DNA of 64,000 nt from contig CM062213.1 of the NCBI GenBank assembly GCA_031216445.1, positions 6,411,501 through 6,475,500 on the forward strand, written 5' to 3'. Shown here in pieces: positions 25,926 through 38,800 of the stretch. Numbering within the stretch: the first letter of the stretch is position 1; every line of letters starts with the position of its first letter. This stretch comes from Lateolabrax maculatus. Its lineage: Eukaryota; Chordata; Actinopteri; Acropomatiformes; Lateolabracidae. A program made the translations under genes and the position numbers. The notes beneath the pieces are model-generated. The model saw only the letters and a list, made by a program, of their open reading frames with translations. It did no database searches and was not told the origin of the DNA.

Positions 25926-26457
25926 ATCCTTGTAATTCCTCTTTTGTAATCTAATTGACCCTGATGATGGTCACGTGGAAGGAGGATGGGAGGGGGGGTG
26001 GAAGGGGTTTACACTCATGTCATGATTACTGAAACATTCAGATTTTCAAACGTTGAAATGGCTTCAATACTCAGATGTTATGTAATATGGTGTTGTTACA
26101 CTCCCAGAACTAAATTCCCTCCTTTTTTAGTGTCCGATAAGGCTGCTTATGCATAATATCCCCATGGCAGCATTTTAAGCTGTTTGCGAGGCCAGCCCTC
26201 TATAGACTGAGCAAACTTTAATGTTGGTAAAGTACTTTGCTGTTGAAGTTTTGATTCATCACTTGGAACCTGGATCTGAGAGAATTTCTCACCAGGGAGG
26301 ATTGTGGATCCCCAGTAAAGTAGATGCAGGAAATAAGCTACATTACATCAAGACTACTCAAAAATTACTGGCAGCAAAATCCAATAGATGTAAATATATA
26401 AAAACAGATGCGTAGTTAAATTATTAAAAAGACTATACAATTGTCTTTGACAAAATA

Positions 26458-27391
26458 ATTAAAGCTGCCCTAATCAATACTTTTATATTAACAAATTTCA
26501 TGAAATTGGTCAGGTTAACTTCTCCTAGCAACCGTTACCGCAGCTTTCGTGACGAGAATCATGAGCACAATGTCAACTTGAATGAAGTGAGACAAAATTG
26601 CAATTATGTGTAATTATAAGGCTACTGGGTATTTGTTTGTTTTTTCTTTTTTTAGTGGAAATAGTGACCAAAATGAGTCACCTTCAGTGATTACAATACT
26701 GCTGACAATCTAGGGCAGTAATTTGCTACAGTAATTAGTAGTAATTAAAAATGTAACAGACATTTTTAAATCTATTTACAGAATGGAATAGTAATAGTTT
26801 TGAAAAGGGATATAAAACTTGAAATGAAGTATTAACTGTACAAAGGAAATATGGACTGTATATGGACAAAGAACTGGAGTGCCGACTGGCGGCGTTTTGA
26901 AATGAAGCTCACTGATGGCAGACAGCCCGAAAGAGGAGTCGAACACACTTCGCTTCCGTAGCCTTCCGCTAACAAAAACAAAGGAGAATTGATGGCTTTA
27001 ACATTAACCTACTGCACTGTTGAGTTATCAAGGACAGTTTCACGTTTATGTGGTGAGAAATGTTACAGATATGATTCAAACAACATGCAAGCTACGTGGT
27101 TTCAGCAATAGCAGCGTCCTTATCGACCACCGTAGCAAACGGTGCACATCAGCCCAAAAGGTTGTGCATGACATTTTGGAAGATATCATACGAACGGTGA
27201 ATGAGAACAGCCTGCTTTATTACCTGTGTGTGGCTGGTAAACACTGGTGAAAGTTGTCTGGCTCCACCTGAAGTGTGAATCTGTGGGGATGGGACTTTTA
27301 CAGTACATCAGCTGCAGCCACAATTTACGAATTAGATTAATAAACGGGGTGCATTTTTCACTTGGAGTGTCTTGCCCGGTGCAGCTTTAAT
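26458..27391. mobile_element. Possible non-autonomous DNA element bounded by ATTAAAGCTGC
   Basis: The 11-bp motif ATTAAAGCTGC at 26458-26468 recurs inverted at 27381-27391. The interior shows no coding match. Starts of the 'ttaaagctgc' type are familiar from fish repeats. The short terminal repeat makes chance possible, and the interior may hold more than one insertion. Confidence 0.4.
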
Positions 27392-28454
27392 GCACGTTGT
27401 GACAAGCTCGTTGCAGATTGGAGGGTTCTTTCAGGACGCACTCATGGCAGATGAGTCCTAATGCATGGGGAGTGGATGAGCAGCTGTGTGCCATACAGGA
27501 CAGAGGAGGAGGATATCGGGAGGACAGCGGGAGGATAAAGGGAGGGGAAGCAGGTGGGGCGGACGGGGTGGAGGAGGAGATGTCTGCCAGGAGGGCTGGC
27601 TTGGCTCTACATTGGAGGGAACAGAAGGAAGAAAGAAAGTCTCTTAGGCATTCCTCATTTCTCTCTACCCATTTATCAGTCTCTGCCTTTTCCTCTCCCC
27701 CGTTTTCACACCGCATCTGGACTCACTCTATCCTTTTTTCCTTTTCAACACCACTGTTGGATTCCTCACATTGCCTCTCTTTCTCCTTCCTGTCCAGGCT
27801 CTATACGTCCTCTCGCCTTTCATCCTTTTTCTTTTATTCCCTTTTCTCTATCTCTCCTCGGCACCTTCTTTCCGCTTCTGCCTCTTTGCGTGTGTTTTAA
27901 CCATCTTCTCATTGCTCCATCTTTTCACAGGGAAAGAGCTTGGCGTGAGATCTGTGCCAGTGCAGTCTAGATTGTGCCACCCTACCAAGAGAGTGGGTGT
28001 CAAACACAGACACCGGCACAGCTTGCCAGGGAGATGGCACCACACTGAAGCCAATGGCTGCAGAGAAACATGAATATATGTCTGCTGCCACCCACTCATC
28101 CAGGACCTGATCCCTTTGGTTCACTTAAAATTGAAGGAATAACTTTATTTCAAATAAAAATCCTCTGATGTTCTGCCCTTATTTTTTCCATGATAATACA
28201 GCAGTCAGTATGGGTTGTTCAACTCGCCTGTGAGGTGCCTTGTGATAACACCTTTGCTAACAGTATGATGACTGAAACAGGAGTAAACTATCATTATCTG
28301 TACGGTAGCAACATGACTTCTCTGTAATTATTTAAAAGCAGTTAAAAGTTGTTTCTTTTATATGGCTTTTAGACTCATGAATATCTAAAAAATGTTTCTT
28401 ACATCCACAATCAGTGTTGAGCTTGAAATATTGAATAATTTATACATTACATTA

Positions 28455-28736
28455 TTACATATTGCTCATCATCCTTGTCAATACAGCTACCTGCTCTTCT
28501 AAACTGGGGACGTGCCGACCACCATGTACTGTAGGTAATACACTGACTACTGATTAATCCCTCATACAAACCCACTTCCAAAAAATTGGAACTATCAATT
28601 TTATCTGAATCCAGGCTGACTACAGTTGCCATCATTTGTAAAGGAGCAAGCATTTCTATTCAGAGCCACATTTCAAGCCTACAGGCAGTGAGTGTTTGAT
28701 AGTTAAAAGATAGATTTCAGTGGAATATTCCTTTAA
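28455..28736 (-). repeat. Probable degenerate dispersed element
   Basis: Read on the minus strand it begins 'ttaaaggaatattccactg' and contains 'gtacatggtggtcggcacgt' and 'ccccagtttagaag', a combination I associate with a common fish DNA element. Assignment is from memory and weak. Confidence 0.35.
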
Positions 28737-29819
28737 GTCATCTCCACTAGCTGTGTGCAGCTCTGCTGCGCACAGAGATAGTGTTTTATTCATAGCTTGC
28801 TTTTTGAATCTATATTGAGTCTTATTGTGGAAGCAACCAAAGAGCTTGCTCACAAACAAGAGTACTGCTGAAAACATTTCAGGTAACTCAAAGTAAAAAT
28901 ACATACATTAGTTCCCTTATTAGCAGGCAAAATTCACAATGTCTCTGAAATCGTCAACACGGAGAGTGTTAAATCTCAGTGCTGCGGTTCAGGAGTTTGT
29001 GTGACAACAAACGAGAAAATGAGGAGAAAACTTAGAGAAACAGAGAAAAGAGAGGATGCGTAAGAGGTGTGAAAGATGAAAGAGCAGGCGACGTGAATGA
29101 CAAGGGAGAGGTGACAGATTCAAGACATAAGATGGGTGAGAAAGAGTTGGGAAGAACTTGAAACATACACCAACACATTAAGACAGAAAAACACTGAAAA
29201 AAACGTGAGAAGGGAATGATGCAACAAAGATAAAGGAACTTGGAGCCGCAGGTACTGCTGATGTACATCCTGTGAACTCTGTTCACTGTGAAAAAGGCTT
29301 TTTAGTAACACCGTGATCAACACATTTCAAAACAGATCAAGTGAGTTTAAGGCTTGTGAATGATGTAATGTCTTGTCAGTTCGGATAGAGGTCACCATAG
29401 AGTCAATATCACTTTGAAAAAGACAAATAAAGCACTGGGAGTCAAAGTCAGTGACAAAAAATTAAAAGTAAAGTCAAAAAATGTTTAACTAAAATCAATG
29501 ATATCCAAGTTGATGGAGAAAAAAAAGACATAAATCATACTATATTAATGCAAGGATGTTATGGTAAATTAGGACATCTTGTCCACTTGCAGAAGCTTTG
29601 TTGCAATAGGGTCCAAAGATAAATACACCATCAGAACAATCATCAGCACAAAGACAAAGCAGCTACTGTTAGTATTGTAATTCCCACACTGAGGTCTCTT
29701 CACCGACCCAGAATGAAATCCTCGTCCCATTCCCAACAGAAATCCATGAGTACTTGGTGCATGCTCCACCATACTCCGACACACACTCAACATGCACTCA
29801 AAAGATTACAGCCTACACC

Positions 29820-30050
29820 CCAACTAGGCCGCACCCCTCCTGACCCCCTCGATCCCGGTGGAAGCACCCCGAGATCAGCAGAGCGACGGCGGGTTGGCGA
29901 GTGGCCCGGGCCGGTGTGACGACCCCGCTCTGACAGAGTGTCAATACAAAGCAATTTACAAGCGCATGAAAAATCGACCCTCGATAACAGGCAATTTCTC
30001 TGCTCCGCTGCCTCAAGAGGCGTGACCCGCCTCGCGAAAGTGTGTGCGGA
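29820..30050. promoter_or_regulatory. CpG-dense island in the gene desert
   Basis: I count 21 CpG dinucleotides in 29821-30060, against very few in neighbouring sequence. The second half is complex and non-repetitive. It could be an orphan CpG island, an enhancer or a conserved element. No TATA box or first exon is recognised. Confidence 0.4.
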
Positions 30051-30790
30051 GGGGGGGGGGAGAAGACAAAGAGGAGGAAGAAGAGGAAGAGGAGGAGAGG
30101 GGTGATCATGGTCCAGTGGATGTGATTACAGCCTACTGTGCTCGAAAGAGGGGGACAGGCTGGGAGGGAGGGAGGCAAAAAAATTGAACAGTAATAGGGC
30201 AGGGAAGGGAATTGGCGCGAGCGATTGTAATAGTGATGTGAGGAGCAGAGAAAATCACTGTGATGAATGTGATGGTTGGATTCCACTTGCAGGAAAAGGA
30301 GAAACGGAGACAGAGATGAACGAGGGAGGAGGGAGTTTGAAAGCTCAGAATTATGCAGGACTGACAAGGAGACGCAGGGAGGAAGAAATCAGCATAGGAG
30401 TAGACAGGAAAAGAGTTTGAGTTAGGACAAAGTGGAGTTGGAGAAAGAGAAAGGAAAAAGGAAGGTGGACTGGGGAGAAGTAGGGAGGGGCAGAGTTGTT
30501 GCTATTGTTGATGAAATGTGGATTGTGTGTGTGTTCGTGTGTGTGTTTGTGTGTGGACTGGAGGCCACAGGTGAGGACAGAGATAATGACCTCATTCCTC
30601 TTCTCTTTTGCCGAGACACTTTCTTCCACAGCACTCTATTCATCAAGCCCTCTATCCGTCTCTCCATCCCTCGCTCCCCTCTTTCTTCTAATTCTCCCTC
30701 CTCTCTGTCGAAAAGCCAGAGGTCACACCTTCATCCAAACAGACAGGAACACACACAAAGGAGGAAATGTAGCGATATGTGTCTGTAAAA

Positions 30791-30791
<1 letters not shown>

Positions 30792-30824
<33 letters not shown>
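30792..30824. repeat. (GT)n microsatellite
   Basis: Pure GT run of about 33 bp. Confidence 0.95.
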
Positions 30825-30825
<1 letters not shown>

Positions 30826-32164
30826 TGCTCGCCTGTCATATGAAAACACACACATACGCTGCATTGAGACAGATGTCATGGACTTAAATAGAAAAAGAAT
30901 TCTTATTAAAACAACTCTTCATCATGACTTAATCTGTGTCGGGATCAAAAGCTGCCTCTGTGCCGATCAGCGAGAGGGGAGGTCATGTAAAATTAACCAC
31001 CGTCAGCCTAAATAAAGGTTTTGGACAAAGAAAGATGACCTTTTAAACTTTTTAAAGTTTCTTTTTCAACTAAAGTAAATGAGATTCTTCAGTAGAGAAG
31101 CTGTTGTCATATTAATTCAAGGTTTCTTTGTTATGCCCTTCCTTACATTGACAGACTTTAAGATTGGTTGTGTGCTACCTGCGCTAACATGATGTCAATT
31201 AATACAGTTTATTCTATTTAAGATCAGCATGACCTATGACTTTATGTCTGGACACATCTTTTCTTCCATCTGGTTTGTTTTTTCCAGGTGTGTGTGTGTT
31301 CGTGTGTGTGTGTATTATGCAGGACCGTAACGAGTCCGACATGCAGCTTATAGGAAAAATAAGTGACTTTTGTCTTATTTGGTTAGAATAATGGTTAAGT
31401 TTATAGTTAGTATTTTGTTTATGTAAATCTAAAAAAAAATGTAATTAACAGTATATCTACAGTGTAGCTAATACAGATTATTTTGTGCATGATTGTGACA
31501 GTATCTAGTCTGTTATTCAAAACAGGTAATTTCTCAGCAAATACTTCGATGCAGAATAGATGTTCGACCCTAACTCGTGCCAAAGTGGAAAATTGTTCAT
31601 AGTATTAAAATCGACACTGAGATGATATCTGTCATTCTCTGAAGTGACTGGCTGCATTGTTTTGTGGGATTTGTTGAATTATTTTCAGAACCTTTTTCAA
31701 ATTTTCTGCAGAAGTCCCACATTGCCATTCTGGAATTGGTGACCTCCTGCACATAGACATCCATGAAATGCTTTCTGGGACACTAACTATAAAGTCTCTT
31801 TTTTTTTTTCCGTAGATAATGTTTTTGTGTTACCTCCAAAGATAATGCCAGATAATAAAGAGTAATCCTACTTTTCATATGATTAAATATCAACCAGAAA
31901 TCTAATGCCTGAGATAGGGCTGCATTATTGCTTACATTAGCTGAAATAGTCACTGGATCAGTGCAGGGTTGAATGAATCTTTTCAATTTTAGAACCTAAC
32001 AGCAAGTCAAGTTTCCCCTGTGTATGTTTGCCTCTCCTTCTGACATCATATGCTCGTTTCTGTCAGAGCTGTAAAGGGTCACGTCACATGACCCTCCACC
32101 TCTTGCTCTGGGGAAACATTTCCTCTCTTTTTCCTGCTCCTGACTGTTTGCTCAGGGGATTGAC

Positions 32165-32297
32165 ATTGTGCCTCAGTGGTTAGCACTGTCGCCTCACAGC
32201 AACAAGGTCCAGGGTTTAAATCTTGAACCTGATCCTGTCTGGGTGAATCTGAATCTCTGTGTCTGTCTATATGTTGATATGATGGACAGGAGACTTG
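32165..32297 (+). repeat. tRNA-derived SINE-like repeat
   Basis: 'cctcagtggttagcactgtc', 'gcctcacagcaacaaggtcc' and 'agggtttaaatc' are the head of a very common teleost repeat, with A- and B-box-like blocks. 'tgatatgatggacaggagac' matches its usual downstream body. It is diverged and not a functional tRNA. Confidence 0.6.
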
Positions 32298-34904
32298 TTT
32301 TATACCTGTACCTTTAATGCATGAATTGGCATAACTGCCAAACCAGAAGAGAGAATGTCAACTTATATATGGATACATTTTTTTATACCAAAGATTAAAC
32401 ATTTTATTAAATGAATCATACAGATTCTGCATTTCTACTAACCCGTTTCGTAGACACCGTGCTGACGTGAAAAAGAGACTGTTTTCTCTCTTCACCTTCA
32501 GCCAGTGGTAGATCAAGCAATGAAAAAAGATTCACCTACAGCTCTGCACAGTCGCAATCGATTACTGAAGCCTTTGCACTCTGTCTAAGGATCTATGACT
32601 GTATAGCATTGTAGAGAGTGAGGGTTTATACACCTGCTGCTAGTGCTGAATCTCTGCACAGTATATCACACCAAGCAGGAAGTACTGCAGTGTAACCTGC
32701 ATCTGTAGGCAGTGTGGCTGGTTTCAGTTTACAGTTAAATACAGTGTTCATCAAAGTAATGATCACACTTTTTTTTATCTCACATAACTTGTTAGTAATC
32801 ATTGTTGTTATATTGCAACCTAAATGTATTGTAATGTGCTGAGCCAGTGCTGAATTTATCTTAAACTGATGGTTTTTGAATGCATCCCATGACAATTAAA
32901 ATCATTATTGACATTACTTACTCCCTTTTATAGAGTCACACTGATTAAATGAAGGGCTCACTGTTTTTCAGAGGTAACTGTAGCATTATTTCTGAAATTA
33001 AATTGTTACAGCATAATCAGTGGTAAGAAAAATAATATCGGTACACCACATACTGAGGACCATGTTACCACCCAACAGTGATTGTGGACATTCAACTACA
33101 GTACAGTGTCTTTGACATAATTATTCTTCCAGTCAGTGTTCATTTCGTCAACAAAAGCTGCGACTGATGAGAACCTATTTGTCACAACAAAAGTCTGACA
33201 AAAACTAAAAGAAAGTAACCTTTGAAAACAAAAACATTAAAACATTTTGTCAACAAATAAAAATTAAACACTAATGTGAAAGATGGACAAAAAGTAAAAT
33301 TAACTACTTACTGTTTCAATGAAATCTCTTTCAACCGCCTGCATGTGTATCTGTGGAATCCCCCCCCCCCCCAAAAAAAATCTTTTCTTGATTTAACAGC
33401 TTGTCAATAAGCTAATAAGCAACATACTGCATTTAAGTAACAGCTGAGTAATGTTCGCTAATGAAAAAGTAACACATTCTGAAAAAAGACATGACACCAA
33501 AACAGCTTGGACTAACTACCAAAACAAGCAGTCCAGCACATTTAGAAAAAGGTAAGCCAACGTTAATTATCAGTTGCCATCTGCAAACTTTCATGTTTGT
33601 AAGATATCGGTAGGTAAGTCAAGATTAATGTAGACCAAATATTTGTGCAAATGTTTGCCAAATAAACAGTTTTGCAGTAATATTATCAAAAGCTGCTTGT
33701 CTCTTGAATGGTATTTGAGTGAATAACTTAGAGAGAGGAACTTAAAGAGAACATATACTCTTAAGTATTTTTAATTACTGGGTATTCTAATATTTCAGCA
33801 CACTCTGATTTACTGACCTACCTGGAAGCTGGAAGCATCTAAAACTGAGCAGAGCTAAGGCTAAACCCACCGGCAATAGCTTTACAAAACCAACACACCA
33901 GCAGCTCCGCGGGTGACGGACGCTTCACCAGCAAACTGATGGCAGATCCTCGTTTATAACCCGTTTGTGACTGTCACGGATTAGTCACGTTGTTATACTC
34001 CGTACAGTGTGAGGTGTGTTTAATTTCCCAGATTGTTATTTTTATTCCCTAACTTCACATCTTGTTCCCTTGTACCTACATGTATTATTAGTACGTACTG
34101 TACTTGTACACTTTTGGTATAAAAAATTCCATTGTAAATTTAGTATTACTCTGTATGTTGCCGGCCGTAATCTAAAGAATTACTAGTATTTAAAACATCA
34201 CTGTTATTATTTTGTGATAACTGTGTTTTTCTCACACAAACTCACCAAGAGTTAGCACATCACTGTGCGTATCAGAGGTCTTTGCTATGATCAGAAGCTG
34301 TTGCACTTATTAAGTCATACTCTGGTCTTGCTGGGATAGGAAAGTGTGTTTGAGTTTCCTGTCCACCTGTCTTGTTCGGCCCCCCCACTGAAGTAAAGCC
34401 CCTGTGTGGCACACCTGCAGTATCCTCATAAAAGCTCTCTGACTTAAATATTCAGCACGTGGGAATGCAACGCAGAAAGAGAGAGACTTTCACGTGTATT
34501 GTTTCCTCTGCACATCATCTCTGCTTGCTCAGATCTCAGAAGATAAAGAGAAGAGGGAAGGAAGGCACTTGAGCTAATAAAGTGCACAAACTCTGTGAAA
34601 TCTTTTGAAAACTGATCTTTACTGGAGTAAAAAGAATACTACAGATCCAAACTCCTGCTGAGACAAAGCGCATTTTTAGGGTGCGTCTCACAGGGATTGT
34701 CCCATCAACATTATTGTAATAAAACCAGAAATGTCTCAAACAGAAGCAGGAGACTGACTCCGAGGTTGAACTTGACTTTAAAAACGGGTGTGGCTGCTGC
34801 TTATCTAAATGTGAAACTCCAATGCAACATGAATAATGTACACAGGCTTTTTTGTTCAATGATTTAAGATACCCGTGAGTTGTGTATATCGAATCGAAGC
34901 TTGT

Positions 34905-35515
34905 TTTCTTTCCCTCTTGTCTGCGTCGCCTTCCAAAGCTTTCTTCCCCCCACATTCCTCATTCAATAGTAATTCTGTCTTTCTCTCTGACTCTTCTCCT
35001 CCTCCCTACATACTCATCTTTTCGCTTGTCACTTTCCCTTCATGTCAATTACCATCTCCCTCTATTTTCCCTTTCTCTGGCACTACTCGCCCTCTCTAAC
35101 ACCTCCATTTGTATCCCACTATTTTCTCATCCCTCTTTCTTATGCTCCCTTCCCTTTTCTTTTTCTTTTAATTCCACAATCTTCCTCCCTGCACGCGAAG
35201 CTTCCCCCTGTTCATCTTTTGTCTCCCGTGTCTTATCTATTCACTTTATTGACTGTATTCACTTCATTTCTGTCATTGGCTTCTTCATCCATCATGCCGC
35301 TCCCATTCGCCTTCCTCGGTTTTGTCTGTTTTTGCATTCTCTCTCTTCTCCTTAAACCTTACCATATTTATTTCATCTTCCTGCAGGACTTGAGACCCTC
35401 CTCCCTTTTACCTCCTCCGTCTCTCCTCCTCCTCGTCCCTCGCCTCATCCCACACATTCTTCTTTCTCTCCAACATGCGGCATCTTCTTTCCTTCTCCTT
35501 CTATATTCATCCTAG
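34905..35515. repeat. Long pyrimidine-biased tract (about 600 bp)
   Basis: The plus strand is overwhelmingly C and T. In 35101-35160 only 9 of 60 bases are purines. Stop codons need purines, so several frames stay open by composition alone. Confidence 0.85.
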
Positions 35516-35779
35516 CAATGAGTGAGTGACCCGAATCTGTCTCTTTGCATTACAGCCCCTCCCCTCTGCAGCTCAGGAACACCTTCGAAAACCAATAGTG
35601 TGGTTGCCACCTTGCCCTGCGTGTCCTCGTTTGTTGTGTACGAGTGTCAGTGTGTGTAATTGAACCAGGTATGATAAGGAAGCCGGCCTTTGTATGCTAG
35701 AACTGAAAGTGCAACGGACTCGGCTGTGCCTCATACAGTATGTGTTTGCATGTGGGAGCCAGTTTGTTGGAGGCAATGG

Positions 35780-35808
35780 GGTGTGTGTGGGTGTGTGTGT
35801 GTGTGTGT
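35780..35808. repeat. (GT)n microsatellite, imperfect
   Basis: Two GT runs interrupted by GG, about 29 bp. Confidence 0.9.
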
Positions 35809-38800
35809 GCATGTGTGAGCACTTTCTGTACAGTATGTTTATCAGTATGCCAACAGGGTGCCTTAAATGGATTTTAGTTAGAATGTATCGCCTTCTCCAG
35901 AGTGAAAGAAACTCAAGATTATCTCACATTGCCAGTGTCTTGAATGTATGTGCATATATTGTTGAGTGTGTGTTTGTGTGTGTGTGTGATATCTTTTATG
36001 TGCTGTGTCTGGTATGTTGTCTGTAATTGCCTGTGCCTTACCATCCATCACAGGGCTGTTTTTCTCACGCTTTCTTTACTATCTTCAGTCACAAACTTGT
36101 TCTCTCTTCTGCAGGGAAACTTTTTTCAAAATCACTCTGACAAGTGTTTTTTTTTTTTCAAACTGAACGAAAGCATACATAACAAACTTTCTAGAAAGAG
36201 ATTGCGTGGGGGGCTGGAGGGGGAGGAAGAAACATCATCTCTGCCAAGCAAGAAAACAATCAAGGCAGATAGCACTGAGTTGTCAAAGAGTGTGACACCA
36301 CCAAAACACTGAGGTCCCACCCTGGGAAAATGAAAAACATTGCACTGACACAAAACACAGCATTCTCTATAAACTTAGTTTTATGCTCATCGTTTCTCAT
36401 GCTACTTCAACTAAACTTTCATCTTGCAACTTATGTTGCTAAGATGCAGCTACACTCACTTTTCTGGAAAATTGACTTGGTGGGCTAATGGATGCACTAA
36501 CTTGAAGTTTGTCATGACATTGTTGTCAGAATGCTAAGCATGTACACAAAGAAGAAAAAGTAAGAGAAAAAACAGACATGGAGGAAACTTGGATTAAAAC
36601 TTGGGGAGTAACACTTTCAAATGGTGAGTGCAAGTCAAGAAATTCTAAAATGTATTACATGACAGTATTTTGAAAAGCATCCTATCCTCTTGCCTCACAT
36701 AACAAGACTTCATCTGACAAGTTTTGACTCTTTACTGTTTAGATGATAACATGACTGACTGCCTCTCTAAACTCCTGAGCCATGTTACAACACTAACCAC
36801 TAGGCCTTGTAAACATGATTCTGCAACTGCGCGGTCTTTTTTTCTTTTAATTTTAGTGGATTATTTGGGAGAAATATGGCAATGTTTCCAGTACATTTGC
36901 CATATTTTTCTTATTAGAAAAGAAATAGAAAGCCAATTCCTGGCCAGTGAGTGGTATGCATGTCCAGACAGGTGTAAGAAAGGCTCATACTGTCTGTGAA
37001 ACTGTCATCATTTAAACCATCCAGACCATAATGAGGAAAGTGAAAATGTGGATTTTTCCAGTCTAATGTCATCTCATCTACCTCACTATACTAATCGGCA
37101 GCAGTAATAGGTTCAAATAGGAGAGGGTGACACAGATGCTACTGACTACTCGCTGTGAGGGCGACTGCATCATTTATGGGGGATGCTGGGTCCACCACTG
37201 CCGCGTGTCATCACTGACCTGTCCCCTCTGCTTTTTACTGGACATATTCTAACAATTTCCAGTGGTAAGAAAAAATTCTCTTTTCATGCCAGAAAAATAT
37301 TCAGCCCGAAAGCATTATGACATTCAGTGGGGAATTCACACAAACCAGGAGCTGGAGCTCCCCAGGCGACAACACTGCCACACCACCTGAAGAAATATTC
37401 AGGGCAAGAATCAGATTTGACATGAACATAAACATGAGAGCGTGCCACATTGTTGGTGGAAGCGGACCAGAGAAGTGTAACCTAGCTAGCCAAGAGAAAA
37501 ACCTTCCACTGCCAAGAGAGAAAAAAGGAAAAGGACTTGAAATGCATAAACTGTTCTTCATAGATATATTACTACTGACAGTTTGACAGGGATATATATA
37601 AAATTACTTAAGGGGGTGTGAATTTGATTAAGACTGTCACTGGCTTTGTAGTGTTGTGCTGTACATGTTCTGTAGGTGTAAGCCAGTCAAACTATCTCCA
37701 TACTTCCTTTTTGTGTAGTGTATTAACTATCTTACATTGATCTTTTAAAACACAGTGAACAGCTCGCAAGTCAGATGGCTGGGCTGACTTGCGCACTTCA
37801 CATAAGCAAAGCTACAGATCTCGTGTTTTGCCAAAACCCTAAGGAATACTTTTAAAGTACATTATGTATGGGTGATGACTAAGTGTACTTAGGAAACTAC
37901 AGTTGATTGACATAAAGCTTGTCAGTGTTAAAACATGTGAAGTGGACATGATTGTGGAGTGGGTGCAGTTAAATGGACTTTGGCCGAGGAAGCCAAGACC
38001 CCAGTTAGTGACTGCTCTGCTTTAGGTGAGAGGACAAAATGCTGTCGTTAGCAATATGTATAACACTGCAGTATAACTAAAAATTGGATGTCAAAACATT
38101 CCTGTCTTATTAGCGTAAATCACAAAGTGAGACTCCCGCATGTCCCGTCCACAAAGTGAGACCCCACAGATCCACTCAAAATGAATTTCAGATGTCAGAC
38201 CAAATTCATTTTCGCTGTCAGGTATCATGACAAGCAGAAAATCCCGACACATTGGAAACAGCAAGTGTTCCTTCACAGCGTACAGTAGCTGGACTCACCA
38301 GTTTGATTGGTCAAACTGCTGCAAACAGATTCTTTTCCACCATTGTCATCTCCACCAAACACCAATACCTTTATATATGTATGTATATATGTTTAATCAT
38401 CCCACTATCTGCTGTCGAAATGTTGTTAGTTATGTCTCCATAGAATAAAAAGTTGAATTAGGAATGAACAAGCAGTGTGGGTATTCTTTTGTCCTTCAGT
38501 GTGTGAGCACATGTTTTTCTGCAAAAATTAGAACAGTTTGGTCATTCCACATGAAAGATTTCTGCATTTCTGTTCTTCTTTGTGCTCCTTTGGATTTAGC
38601 AACATTTGAATCAGAATCTGAGGACAGTTGTTCATGATGAAACAGATAAGCTGGGTTTTTGAACCTTAAATAATTAGAATTTAAGATTGTTGCCTATTTA
38701 GTAATTCATATTTAATCTTACTAAGAAATAGTTTTTAATATGTGCCTTGTAACGTTTTACATAAAGTCCCATTAAATGATAGTTACTTTGTTAGTCACGT

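Larger units (their letters stand above)
27392..32164. other. Intergenic, no gene seen
   Basis: Holds a purine-rich then pyrimidine-rich block (27470-27900), repeat-like sequence at 28455-28736, a CpG-dense island (29820-30050), and a second purine/pyrimidine block (30040-30720). The longest antisense frame (29813-30367) shows no known motifs. Confidence 0.6.

Noticed and set aside
27418..27970. 160- and 138-codon overlapping frames
   Set aside because: They run through the purine/pyrimidine block in two frames at once and have Ser/Phe/Leu-rich content with no recognisable motif.
29813..30367. 184-codon antisense open frame
   Set aside because: The longest frame in the window, but it is low-complexity (Ser/Pro/Leu/His from C/T-rich sequence), has no domain I know, no splice-consistent neighbours, and overlaps a CpG island and a purine tract.
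32165..32297. Possible tRNA gene
   Set aside because: It has box-like motifs but no complete cloverleaf, and its downstream body matches a known style of dispersed repeat.
34882..35515. Two overlapping 157-codon frames
   Set aside because: Both arise from the pyrimidine-rich tract, where stop codons are rare by composition.
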